64,000 nt of DNA, from contig NC_134400.1 in NCBI RefSeq assembly GCF_050003625.1, positions 60,454,066 to 60,518,065 on the forward strand, given 5' to 3'. Under the pieces are notes generated by a model that was not told the DNA's origin, searched no databases, and saw nothing but the letters and a program-made list of their open reading frames with translations. The number at the start of each line of letters is the position of its first letter. Position 1 is the first letter of the stretch. A program made the position numbers and the translations under genes. Below, one piece after another: positions 54,510 through 64,000 of this stretch. The stretch comes from Haematobia irritans (Eukaryota > Arthropoda > Insecta > Diptera > Muscidae).

Positions 54510-55596
54510 ATGACCAACGTATTGCGCGCCTCATGGGCATATAACCAACGTATTGCGTGCCTCGTGGGCATATAGCCTACGTAAAGAAGAATTAGGAAAC
54601 TACCTGAACGAGTTTGGGCTCGAGATTTCCGGGACCGTTGAGGAGCTGAGAAAATGTTTCGGTCAGTTTTTAGGTAAAGAGCACGATCCAGAAGTCCTCA
54701 AGAGAGTATTGGAATTCCAGGAACCGTCAGTATGAACTCCGGTCACACAGACAAACGCGACAGCTCTGCACAGAGAGACTCATCCACTGGTTGATAATAG
54801 AAACAGGAACCCCCCAGTCGTAGATCTACGTACCGTTGCGGACCAGGTGCGAAAATGGAACATTTGCTTTGACGGGGGGAAGGAACCCCTAGAATTCATT
54901 GAACGACTAGAAGAACTGGCGGATATGTACGGAGTTGACCCAGATGTTTTACCAAAAATGATGCCAGAAGTATTACGAGGGAGATCGCTAATATTGTACC
55001 GCAACAATAACCGCTTGTGGAGCAAATGGACGAGTTTCCGGGAAGATTTCCTAAAGTTTTTCTTGCCAGCGCGATTCTTCGAGCAGCTGGAAGACGAAAT
55101 TGGCAGACGACGTCAGAAGCCCAAAGAATCATTCAGAAACTACACCCTCAACATGCAGGAACTAATGAGACATTCGAACTACTCCGAGCACCAGAAAGTG
55201 GAACCAATTTTCCGGAATGCGTTACCGGAATACCCATGGTATATCCGCAGCAGAGATTTTCAGATTCTAGCAGATCGGCTGACTATGGCGGAGGTTCTGG
55301 AAAGTCTCCCACCACTGACCTCACACCCGCGAGAACAGCATAGACGAATGGATCCAGAGGAAGTAACAGTAACGTCCCAGCCACGGATTGACCCACGGAC
55401 GGCGTGTCGTAACTGTGGTGAAGACGGACTCTACGCCAGTGGATGCCGAAATGAGCAAGTGCTTTTCTGCTGGGAGTGTGGTAGAAGAGGTATTCGAAGG
55501 ATCCGCTGCTGCCGTAGGAACTCCAGAAACGGGGGACGGGCCCGACAACACCAGGGGCAAACGGGCCCGCAGAACAACTCAGCGCCCCGCCACTAA
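54510..55596 (+). pseudogene. Ty3/gypsy gag, broken
   Basis: Near the start a 31-bp tandem duplication (54512-54573) shifts the frame after the ATG at 54510. Then a SAP-like helix (LEISGTVEELRKCF), an in-frame TGA at 54733, and a capsid-like region (FIERLEELADMYG, WTSFREDFLKFFLPARFFEQ, SFRNYTLNMQELMR, IRSRDF). Two nucleocapsid knuckles follow: in the first (CRNCGEDGLYASGC) the usual His is Leu; the second (CWECGRRGIRRIRC) also lacks His. It would have packaged element RNA. The end overlaps pol, which reads in the -1 frame. Confidence 0.85.
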
Positions 55597-56975
55597 GTCC
55601 AGTCCTACACGTCGAACCTAAGAAGTTGGTAGCCACTATTGTCATCGGCAACCAACGCACACAAGCTGTCGTTGATACAGGTGCTACAGGCAGCTTTCTC
55701 AGCGAGGAGTTTGCACAAACCCTAGAGGAACCGGGCCTTTGGACACCGTACTAAGCAAATGTCACGTTAGCTGATCAATCTCAACTGCGAATAACCCACG
55801 CACTGCACGTCGACGTCGAGCTAGGCTCCCGGAGGATACCAACTCGATTCTTGGTCATGCCAGGGGCTTCGGAGAACGTCCTCCTTGGACTAGACTTCCT
55901 GACAAAAATTGGAGCTCGCCTTACCATGGGTGGTTGCACCTGTGTGTTTGTGGCGAATGAAGGATATAAGAGTGAAGCCAGCGGCATGCAACAGTACAGA
56001 CACCGCAGCATAACCTGTCCGTGCCAGAAAGTAGGGCTGCTCTGCCTAAGAACAATCTCTGAGCCTGACAGCGCCCAGGGACAAAGACCGTTAAAGATGC
56101 ATTCGGCAGCCGACCAAGAGCAAATTCGACAATTCCTTAGTGAGGAGCTCGCCAAATTCCAGGATATACAGGGTCCATCCACTGCAGCAACGCATCGCAT
56201 CGTGATGATGGACGATCGCCCTTTTAAACTGCGGTATGCAGCCCGTAATCCCGCGATGCAAGCCATTATTGACACAAAAATCAATGAACTCCTAGCCAGC
56301 GGATATATCGAACCATCACGCAGCGCATATAGTTCTCCGATCACCCTAGCGCAAAAGAAGAATGACCAATGGAGATTATGCATGGACTTTCGATACTTGA
56401 GCAGCAAATCCGATCCCGACGCGTATCCTCTACCCCGCATCAATTCGATCATGGATCGCCTGCGCGAAGCGACGTATGTAAGCAGTCTTGATTTGAAGGA
56501 CGGATATTGGCAAATTCCGTTGGACCACACAAGTAGGAAATACACTGCCTTCACCGTTGCAGGACGCGGCCTGTTCGAGTGGAGAGTTATGCCATTCAGC
56601 TTACACTCTGCTCCCGCGACATTTCAGCGAGCCCTAGACAGTGTCATCGGACCCGAACTCGAACCTTTCGCATTTGCCTACCTGGACGACATCATCGTGA
56701 TAGGTAAAACATTGGACGAGCATCTGAGCAACCTACACGAGGTCTTCCGCCATCTTCGAACCGCCAAGCTACGTATTAATCCAGACAAGTGTGAATTCCT
56801 CAAACAGGAAACTAAATACCTCGGTCATGTTGTTAGCGGCCAAGGAATTCATACGGACCCCGATAAGATCTCGGCCATCCAGGAGATGAAAGCGCCGACA
56901 AACGTGAAGGAGCTGTGCCGTTTCCTGGGTGTCGTCTCCTGGTATGGACGGTTTTGCTACCCTAGCCCATTCTCT
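55580..56975 (+). pseudogene. Ty3/gypsy pol: protease and reverse transcriptase
   Basis: In the -1 frame to gag: VVDTGATGSFLSEE (aspartic protease DTGA) followed by a TAA at about 55754, then LGLDFLTKIGARL. The RT follows over about 370 codons: YIEPSRSAYSSPITLAQKKN, SLDLKDGYWQIPL (first catalytic Asp), MPFSLHSAPATFQR and YLDDII (catalytic pair), then LGHVVSGQGI. The RT frame is long and intact up to a frameshift near 56945. A Ser stands in the MPFxLxxAPATFQ box where Gly is usual. Confidence 0.9.
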
Positions 56976-57480
56976 CACCAGCATGCTTAAAAAGGGCAGA
57001 CACTGGAAGTGGACGGAGGAGCAACAGACGGTCTTCGAAATTTTAAAAGCAAGGCTGACACTAGCACTCGTATTAGCATGTCCCGACTTTGGGCGAGTGT
57101 TTCTCCTCCAAACGGATGCCAGTGATTACGGCCTTGGAGCAGTGTTGACCCAATAATTTGAAGAGGGCGAACGAGTCATCGCATACGCCAGTCGGACCCT
57201 GAATCGCGCTGAAAGAAACTACTCGGCCACCGAGAAGGAATGCTTGGCTGTTGTGTGGGGAGTACGGAAAATGAGACCGTACCTCGAAGGATATCAATTC
57301 CAAGTCCTTACAGATCACCTCGCCATGAAATGGCTAAACTCAATAGATAACCCGACGGGTCGTTTGGCGATGGGCCCTCGAACTCCAGCAGTATTCCTAT
57401 ACGATCAAATATAGGAAAGGATGACTGAACGTCGTGGCGTGGGATAGGGCATCTATCCCGCCAGCCAACGGAGAGCTTAA
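56950..57480 (+). pseudogene. Ty3/gypsy RNase H, broken
   Basis: Encodes FLLQTDASDYGLGAVLTQ (first Asp), then a TAA at about 57154, [20 protein letters not shown] (Glu) and [14 protein letters not shown] (Asp). A frameshift near 57372 and a TGA near 57427 follow. It would remove RNA during DNA synthesis. Confidence 0.88.
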
Positions 57481-58600
57481 ATCGGACTATTGCTGAGACA
57501 CCGGAGGACTACCCGTGGATTCGGAAAAAGATCGAAGAGATTCACAAGGACACTGAGAAATTTCCCGATTATGCAATTATTGGGGATCAGCTTTATCGAC
57601 ACATAACGCGACACCCAACTGACATCGATTGTACGCCATGGAAGTTGTGCGTTCCCATGACCAAGCGCCCGGGAGTACTGCACGAAAATCATAGCCAACC
57701 ATCAGGTAAAGAAGACTATAAACCGAGTGTTTAGCCGTTATTTTTGGCCAGGGATGTCGCAGGATGTCGCCAAGTTTGTGAGAGTTTGTGAATCATATCA
57801 ACGGTACAATGTAAATCAAGCGGCACCAAAAGGGCAGATGTTGCTGTCTATCCCGGAAGAACCTTTGTCCACGATCTGCGCAGACTATGTTGGACCTCTG
57901 CCACGTACAAAACATGCTGGTATTCATTGACCGGTTCTCGACGTGGGTAGAGTTAGTTCCATAACGGAAAGCAGCTGATGACGGAGTAGTTAAAGCTTTC
58001 CGAGAACGAATACTTTCGAGGTTCGGGACGCCCAAAGTTATCATCAGCGACAACGGCAGTCAATTTACCAGCCGGGAGCTGGAAAGGTATCTAAAACAGA
58101 TAGGCGTTCGACACCAATTGACAGCACCATACTGTACACAGGAAACTCCCACGGAACGAGCGAATAGGACCGTTAAGACAATGATCTCTCAAATATGCGA
58201 GAATCAACACAACAAGTGGGATGGACATCTCCCGGAGATCAGCCTCGCCATCAGTACTAGTATTTCGGAGTCCACTGGGCATTCGCCTGCCTTCATTGTT
58301 CAGGGGCGAGAACCCCGTCTGCCCAATGCTTTATACGACGAGGTCACCGTAGGTACCGGGCAAAGGAAGCAAAGTCCGGCGGACAAAGCGACGGAGCTAC
58401 GGGATGTGTTTACGATGGTCAGGACAAGCTTGGCAAGAGCTGGAGAAGACCAAAGGAGATACTACAATCTGAGACGAAGGAAGTGGATTGGAGAATTGGT
58501 ACTAGTGCGCCAGCACCCTCTATCGAGACCATTCGATCAATTCGCTGCAAAACTCGCTCCAAAATACGATGGACCTTACGAAGTTGTGAGTTTCCCGTCA
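57481..58600 (+). pseudogene. Ty3/gypsy integrase, broken
   Basis: The zinc-binding H..H..C..C region is degraded: the last Cys is Tyr in VCESYQRY (about 57787). The core shows ICADYVGPLPR (D), IISDNGSQFTSRELE (D) and TPTERANRTVK (E), the D,D35E triad, spread over two frames with a frameshift near 57922 and a TAA near 57962. A GYxxP-like DNA-tether domain is not obvious, but LVRQHPLSRPFDQFAAKLAP followed by KYDGPYEVV matches the C-terminal GPF/Y module. It would insert the DNA copy. Confidence 0.88.
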
Positions 58601-59353
58601 CCAGTTATAGCCAAGCTCCGTGGCCGTGATAAAGGAGACATCCGTACCGCACATCTAATCGAACTGAAATCGTTTACTACAGACGACGGAATGCTACTAA
58701 CCAATAATGATACTAAACGGGTAGAAACAGTTGATAACTCTACTAATCATCACAATATTTCTGTTCTTCTAGCAAAAACGACTGATATGGACCCGGGAAA
58801 ACCTCCACCAAAGACAAACGCTTATTTCAAGGTCCAGTGGCAAGAACGGTATCTTAACCGCCACCCAGAGTTACCCGATTCCGTACCGACCACCAACGAC
58901 GGACCGACGTCAGAGGTTCTACCACAGGCATTGATACGGCCCTGCGTCGTACAGGTACCACGACTGGGTGCTTCTCACCGCTCTCGACCAGAGGCTATTC
59001 CTCGGGCACTGGCACACCGGTTGACCCGCCAGCGCATACGGCCATTGCCATACCCTGGGATACCAGCCCGTCATATCGATCCCGTGCGACCCATGCCTCG
59101 TCCCATCTCACCGGTCATAGTGGCAACGGCCGAACTGTCATCGGATTCTGATGAACCCGTGACACCACCACGGAGAGCGACACCAACTCCTCCAACGCCC
59201 TCGCCGACAGTCTCCATAATAGAGATCGTGGATGACGTCGAAGATGCAAATCCGCCACCGATCCAGCGCAGAATACCTGATGCAGCCGAGGATGAGTTGC
59301 CAGGTCCCGCACACTCCGGGGAAGTCATCGCAGGCCCGTCCACCGCACCGTAG
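58601..59353 (+). pseudogene. Proline-rich tail after integrase
   Basis: Continues the 58118-59353 frame: a Pro/Arg/Thr-rich low-complexity extension (PRRATPTPPTPSPT) with an acidic IIEIVDDVEDANPPP stretch. I see no envelope features: no signal peptide, no furin-like site, no membrane segment. A TAG at 59351 ends the frame, but the same frame stays open for about 95 more codons. This TAG occurs in all four array units. Confidence 0.7.
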
Positions 59354-59860
59354 GAATCGACCCCAGCACAACGGCATGTCACTACTGCATCCGAGCCGAA
59401 AGATTCCCAGGCATGTGTCACGACCTCCTCGGATGCTCCCACTACCTCCTCGGAGTCCGAGGAAAACTATCGTCGGGGGAACGCGCGTCTGTCGACCACC
59501 CGCACCATGCCTAGCGCGGTCGTGGTCCCGGAACGGCAAGATCCCGATCCGGAATATATATTCCAGTGCCAGCACGAGCTACCATTAGAGGTTCGCCGAG
59601 GACTCCAGCGGCACTTCCGCATAGCCATGGCACATTGACAAACTTTTCTATTGAAATAAAATTTTGACAAAATTTTATATAGAAATAAAATTTTGACAAA
59701 ATTTTCTATAGAAATAAAATTTTGACAAAATTTCCTATAGAACACAAATGTGAGAAAATTTTCTATAGAAATAAAAATTTTACAAAATTTTCTATAGAAA
59801 TAAAAATTTGAGAACATTTTCTATAGAAATAACATTTTGTAAAAATTTTCTATAAATAAC
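58741..59860 (+). repeat. Gypsy tail array, unit 1 (1120 bp)
   Basis: About 890 bp of element coding DNA (from TACTAATCATCACAATATTT to CATAGCCATGG) plus a 228-bp spacer of 29-bp units (TTTTCTATAGAAATAAAATT / TTGACAAAA). Confidence 0.95.
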
Positions 59861-60980
59861 TACTAATCATCACAATATTTCTGTTCTTCTAGCAAAAACG
59901 ACTGATATGGACCCGGGAAAACCTCCACCAAAGACAAACGCTTATTTCAAGGTCCAGTGGCAAGAACGGTATCTTAACCGCCACCCAGAGTTACCCGATT
60001 CCGTACCGACCACCAACGACGGACCGACGTCAGAGGTTCTACCACAGGCATTGATACGGCCCTGCGTCGTACAGGTACCACGACTGGGTGCTTCTCACCG
60101 CTCTCGACCAGAGGCTATTCCTCGGGCACTGGCACACCGGTTGACCCGCCAGCGCATACGGCCATTGCCATACCCTGGGATACCAGCCCGTCATATCGAT
60201 CCCGTGCGACCCATGCCTCGTCCCATCTCACCGGTCATAGTGGCAACGGCCGAACTGTCATCGGATTCTGATGAACCCGTGACACCACCACGGAGAGCGA
60301 CACCAACTCCTCCAACGCCCTCGCCGACAGTCTCCATAATAGAGATCGTGGATGACGTCGAAGATGCAAATCCGCCACCGATCCAGCGCAGAATACCTGA
60401 TGCAGCCGAGGATGAGTTGCCAGGTCCCGCACACTCCGGGGAAGTCATCGCAGGCCCGTCCACCGCACCGTAGGAATCGACCCCAGCACAACGGCATGTC
60501 ACTACTGCATCCGAGCCGAAAGATTCCCAGGCATGTGTCACGACCTCCTCGGATGCTCCCACTACCTCCTCGGAGTCCGAGGAAAACTATCGTCGGGGGA
60601 ACGCGCGTCTGTCGACCACCCGCACCATGCCTAGCGCGGTCGTGGTCCCGGAACGGCAAGATCCCGATCCGGAATATATATTCCAGTGCCAGCAGGAGCT
60701 ACCATTAGAGGTTCGCCGAGGACTCCAGCGGCACTTCCGCATAGCCATGGCACATTGACAAACTTTTCTATAGAAATAAAATTTTGACAAAATTTTCTAT
60801 AGAAATAAAATTTTGACAAAATTTTCTATAGAAATAAAATTTTGACAAAATTTCCTATAGAACACAAATGTGAGAAAATTTTCTATAGAAATAAAAATTT
60901 TACAAAATTTTCTATAGAAATAAAAATTTGAGAACATTTTCTATAGAAATAACATTTTGTAAAAATTTTCTATAAATAAC
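59861..60980 (+). repeat. Gypsy tail array, unit 2 (1120 bp)
   Basis: Near-identical to unit 1 (same length; for example GCAGGAGCT for GCACGAGCT). It carries the same TAG and the same spacer with minor changes. Confidence 0.95.
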
Positions 60981-62158
60981 TACTAATCATCACAATATTT
61001 CTGTTCTTCTAGCAAAAACGACTGATATGGACCCGGGAAAACCTTCACCAAAGACAAACGCTTATTTCAAGTTCCAGTGGCAAGAACGGTATCTTAACCG
61101 CCACCCAGAGTTACCCGATTCCGTACCGACCACCAACGACGGACCGACGTCAGAGGTTCTACCACAGGCATTGATACGGCCCTGCGTCGTACAGGTACCA
61201 CGACTGGGTGCTTCTCACCGCTCTCGACCAGAGGCTATTCCTCGGGCACTGGCACACCGGTTGACCCGCCAGCGCATACGGCCATTGCCATACCCTGGGA
61301 TACCAGCCCGTCATATCGATCCCGTGCGACCCATGCCTCGTCCCATCTCACCGGTCATAGTGGCAACGGCCGAACTGTCATCGGATTCTGATGAACCCGT
61401 GACACCACCACGGAGAGCGACACCAACTCCTCCAACGCCCTCGCCGACAGTCTCCATAATAGAGATCGTGGATGACGTCGAAGATGCAAATCCGCCACCG
61501 ATCCAGCGCAGAATACCTGATGCAGCCGAGGATGAGTTGCCAGGTCCCGCACACTCCGGGGAAGTCATCGCAGGCCCGTCCACCGCACCGTAGGAATCGA
61601 CCCCAGCACAACGGCATGTCACTACTGCATCCGAGCCGAAAGATTCCCAGGCATGTGTCACGACCTCCTCGGATGCTCCCACTACCTCCTCGGAGTCCGA
61701 GGAAAACTATCGTCGGGGGAACGCGCGTCTGTCGACCACCCGCACCATGCCTAGCGCGGTCGTGGTCCCGGAACGGCAAGATCCCGATCCGGAATATATA
61801 TTCCAGTGCCAGCAGGAGCTACCATTAGAGGTTCGCCGAGGACTCCAGCGGCACTTCCGCATAGCCATGGCACATTGACAAACTTTTCTATTGAAATAAA
61901 ATTTTGACAAAATTTTATATAGAAATAAAATTTTGACAAAATTTTCTATAGAAATAAAATTTTGACAAAATTTTCTATAGAAATAAAATTTTGACAAAAT
62001 TTTCTATAGAAATAAAATTTTGACAAAATTTCCTATAGAACACAAATGTGAGAAAATTTTCTATAGAAATAAAAATTTTACAAAATTTTCTATAGAAATA
62101 AAAATTTGAGAACATTTTCTATAGAAATAACATTTTGTAAAAATTTTCTATAAATAAC
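60981..62158 (+). repeat. Gypsy tail array, unit 3 (1178 bp)
   Basis: As unit 2 with a few private changes (CCTTCACCAAAG, AGTTCCAGTGG). The spacer is longer by 58 bp, exactly two 29-bp units. Confidence 0.95.
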
Positions 62159-63043
62159 TACTAATCATCACAATATTTCTGTTCTTCTAGCAAAAACGAC
62201 TGATATGGACCCGGGAAAACCTCCACCAAAGACAAACGCTTATTTCAAGGTCCAGTGGCAAGAACGGTATCTTAACCGCCACCCAGAGTTACCCGATTCC
62301 GTACCGACCACCAACGACGGACCGACGTCAGAGGTTCTACCACAGGCATTGATACGGCCCTGCGTCGTACAGGTACCACGACTGGGTGCTTCTCACCGCT
62401 CTCGACCAGAGGCTATTCCTCGGGCACTGGCACACCGGTTGACCCGCCAGCGCATACGGCCATTGCCATACCCTGGGATACCAGCCCGTCATATCGATCC
62501 CGTGCGACCCATGCCTCGTCCCATCTCACCGGTCATAGTGGCAACGGCCGAACTGTCATCGGATTCTGATGAACCCGTGACACCACCACGGAGAGCGACA
62601 CCAACTCCTCCAACGCCCTCGCCGACAGTCTCCATAATAGAGATCGTGGATGACGTCGAAGATGCAAATCCGCCACCGATCCAGCGCAGAATACCTGATG
62701 CAGCCGAGGATGAGTTGCCAGGTCCCGCACACTCCGGGGAAGTCATCGCAGGCCCGTCCACCGCACCGTAGGAATCGACCCCAGCACAACGGCATGTCAC
62801 TACTGCATCCGAGCCGAAAGATTCCCAGGCATGTGTCACGACCTCCTCGGATGCTCCCACTACCTCCTCGGAGTCCGAGGAAAACTATCGTCGGGGGAAC
62901 GCGCGTCTGTCGACCACCCGCACCATGCCTAGCGCGGTCGTGGTCCCGGAACGGCAAGATCCCGATCCGGAATATATATTCCAGTGCCAGCAGGAGCTAC
63001 CATTAGAGGTTCGCCGAGGACTCCAGCGGCACTTCCGCATAGC
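62159..63043 (+). repeat. Gypsy tail array, unit 4 (no spacer)
   Basis: The last copy continues past GCCATGG into the element's own end (CCTTCCACCATCAGC...) in place of the minisatellite spacer, so it keeps the original 3' junction. Confidence 0.93.
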
Positions 63044-63164
63044 CATGGCCTTCCACCATCAGCACCGCCGCCGGAAGCAGGTGGTAACCGTTTGCGGACA
63101 GCGACTCCACATAATAATCAAGCGCCAGAGGCACATTATCGTGCAACCGAAGGATGACCCGTAA
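62925..63164 (+). pseudogene. Native C-terminal end of the gypsy 3' frame
   Basis: A frame with HHQHRRRKQVVTVCGQRLHI and RQRHIIVQPKDDP then a TAA at 63162. It is in the same frame as the proline-rich tail, beyond the TAG at 62771. It is the true end of the element's last coding region, present only once. Confidence 0.6.
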
Positions 63165-63167
63165 CTC

Positions 63168-63183
63168 GAAGGAGGGGGAGCCG
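63168..63183 (+). other. Polypurine tract
   Basis: GAAGGAGGGGGAG followed by CCG directly before the 3' LTR TGTGATGG. This is where plus-strand DNA synthesis would start. Confidence 0.85.
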
Positions 63184-64000
63184 TGTGATGGCCGAAAGTC
63201 GGACCTCGTTTTCGACCACAAAATTGTAATTCTTTTGTTTTGTTATATTTTGTTTTATTTCCTTTCTCTATTTTCCTAATTTAAAAATGAATGAATTTCT
63301 GCTAATTTTTCTTTTTTTATGTAAATGAATTTCTCTAAACTTTGCAAAATAGAATATTTTCAACTTTGCAAAATAAGTCGCCGTTATTTAACACTAACAA
63401 TGTCCATTGCAACATGTGTTAAACTTCGCATGTTTCAACTTTACCAAATACCTCGCCGTTATACAACACCAACAAATATCACAACAGGCTGTGGTGATGA
63501 TCACTAACAACAACAACAACGAGCAGTGGCAATGGAATGTAAGTATGGAAGACCATTGTTCAGTTGTGATGTACATACAAAATAACCGAACAGAAGCATC
63601 ACTGCTGAGATCTCTGCTACTGCCAAGCCAGGGAGAGGCTGCTCTGCCGTGGTGAATATCACAGCCACAGATGACAATAAAAGGAGTTGCAAAACTTGAA
63701 TCTGGGTCAGTCAGTGCAGTGCGTGCCTACCATCGGCAACAACCAGTGAAGTTCGAGTTGACATTTATCACCAACAAAACAAAGGAAACTAGTGAGATAC
63801 AGCGGGTAAGTACAGTGAACTGTTATATTATTTAACCAAAGTGTATTGTGACCCAGACGAATTTCGATAAATAGGATGGAAGTGGACATGATTGGTAAAG
63901 TGATTACGTGTAAAATTTGTTTATAAAAGCAAGTGTGTTGTCGCATGCCACTGGCAGTGTTCTCGTTACATAACTTTTTATAAAACCAAGTGTGTCGTCG
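63184..64000 (+). repeat. 3' LTR, cut by the window end
   Basis: The first 55 bp match the 5' LTR. A block of about 690 bp (63237-63925) then has no counterpart in the 5' LTR, before the AAGTGTGTTGTCG repeats resume at 63927. The block contains an (AAC)n tract (63508-63520), AATAAAA and GGTCAGTCAGTGCAGTGC (initiator-like TCAGT) near 63703. Short frames here look incidental. Confidence 0.8.

Noticed and set aside
59071..62957. Minus-strand frames across the gypsy array, some over 120 codons
   Set aside because: They are antisense to the proline-rich frame and repeat identically in each unit; the GC-rich composition explains their length.
58741..63043. CRISPR-like or satellite array
   Set aside because: Units exceed 1 kb and encode a retroelement tail; the window is eukaryotic, with spliced genes.
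58601..63164. An envelope gene after pol
   Set aside because: No signal peptide, cleavage-site or membrane-anchor pattern; the region is a proline-rich extension in the integrase frame.

Overview
The window reads as AT-rich nuclear DNA from a higher fly, most likely a calyptrate or muscid-like dipteran. The evidence is spliced genes, many Tc1/mariner, hAT and piggyBac-type relics, tRNA-derived SINEs, RNase H-bearing LINEs, a Ty3/gypsy element, and fly-type dispersed repeats with TATACCC termini and ATTTTGTCAAAATTTTATTTCTATAG-like words. The species call is inference; transposon-packed fly DNA is what the sequence itself shows. Only one host gene is recognisable: two exons (27853-28022 and 34354-34549, minus strand) of a copper type II monooxygenase of the DBH/TBH/MOXD1 family. 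They flank a 6.3 kb intron filled with transposons.

Layout. 1-9 kb: fragments of TIR elements, a LINE 5' end with a PHD-like ORF1, a tRNA-SINE and long degenerate repeats. 9.04-14.34 kb: a candidate 5.3 kb element with imperfect inverted ends, holding two divergent intron-containing genes (a zinc-finger-like protein on minus, a DUF4806-like protein on plus) and a perfect 50-bp palindrome. 14.4-19 kb: a 900-bp TIR element, a 245-bp-arm foldback and two dispersed repeats. 19.05-25.48 kb: one LOA/I-group LINE broken by two TIR elements and by a minus-strand LINE, which itself carries two hAT MITEs with clear 8-bp duplications. 25.8-27.3 kb: a LINE ORF1 relic. 27.8-34.6 kb: the monooxygenase exons and the intron, with a Jockey-like LINE, a Tc1 relic, a 322-bp (TA)n tract, two head-to-tail repeats and a SINE. 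34.7-48.1 kb: more TIR elements, a 130-bp piggyBac MITE, a deleted mariner, a DD37E mariner relic and a SINE. 49.27-64 kb: a decayed Ty3/gypsy element whose 5' LTR holds a LINE and whose 3' coding end is amplified into four near-identical units.

How the parts relate. The SINE 3' ends match the LOA-type LINE 3' end, including the (CCTAA)n tail, so LINE and SINE form a likely mobilisation pair. Two TIR families with different ends share a twin tRNA-like cassette: two tRNA-derived Pol III-type modules pointing away from each other across a 113-125 bp spacer. Many elements share TA-flanked ends beginning CAC followed by an A-run. Nearly every recognisable transposon protein is broken by stops, frameshifts or deletions, so most of the window is a fossil record of nested insertions. 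The least explained items are the 5.3 kb two-gene element, the twin tRNA-like cassettes and the tandem gypsy tail array.
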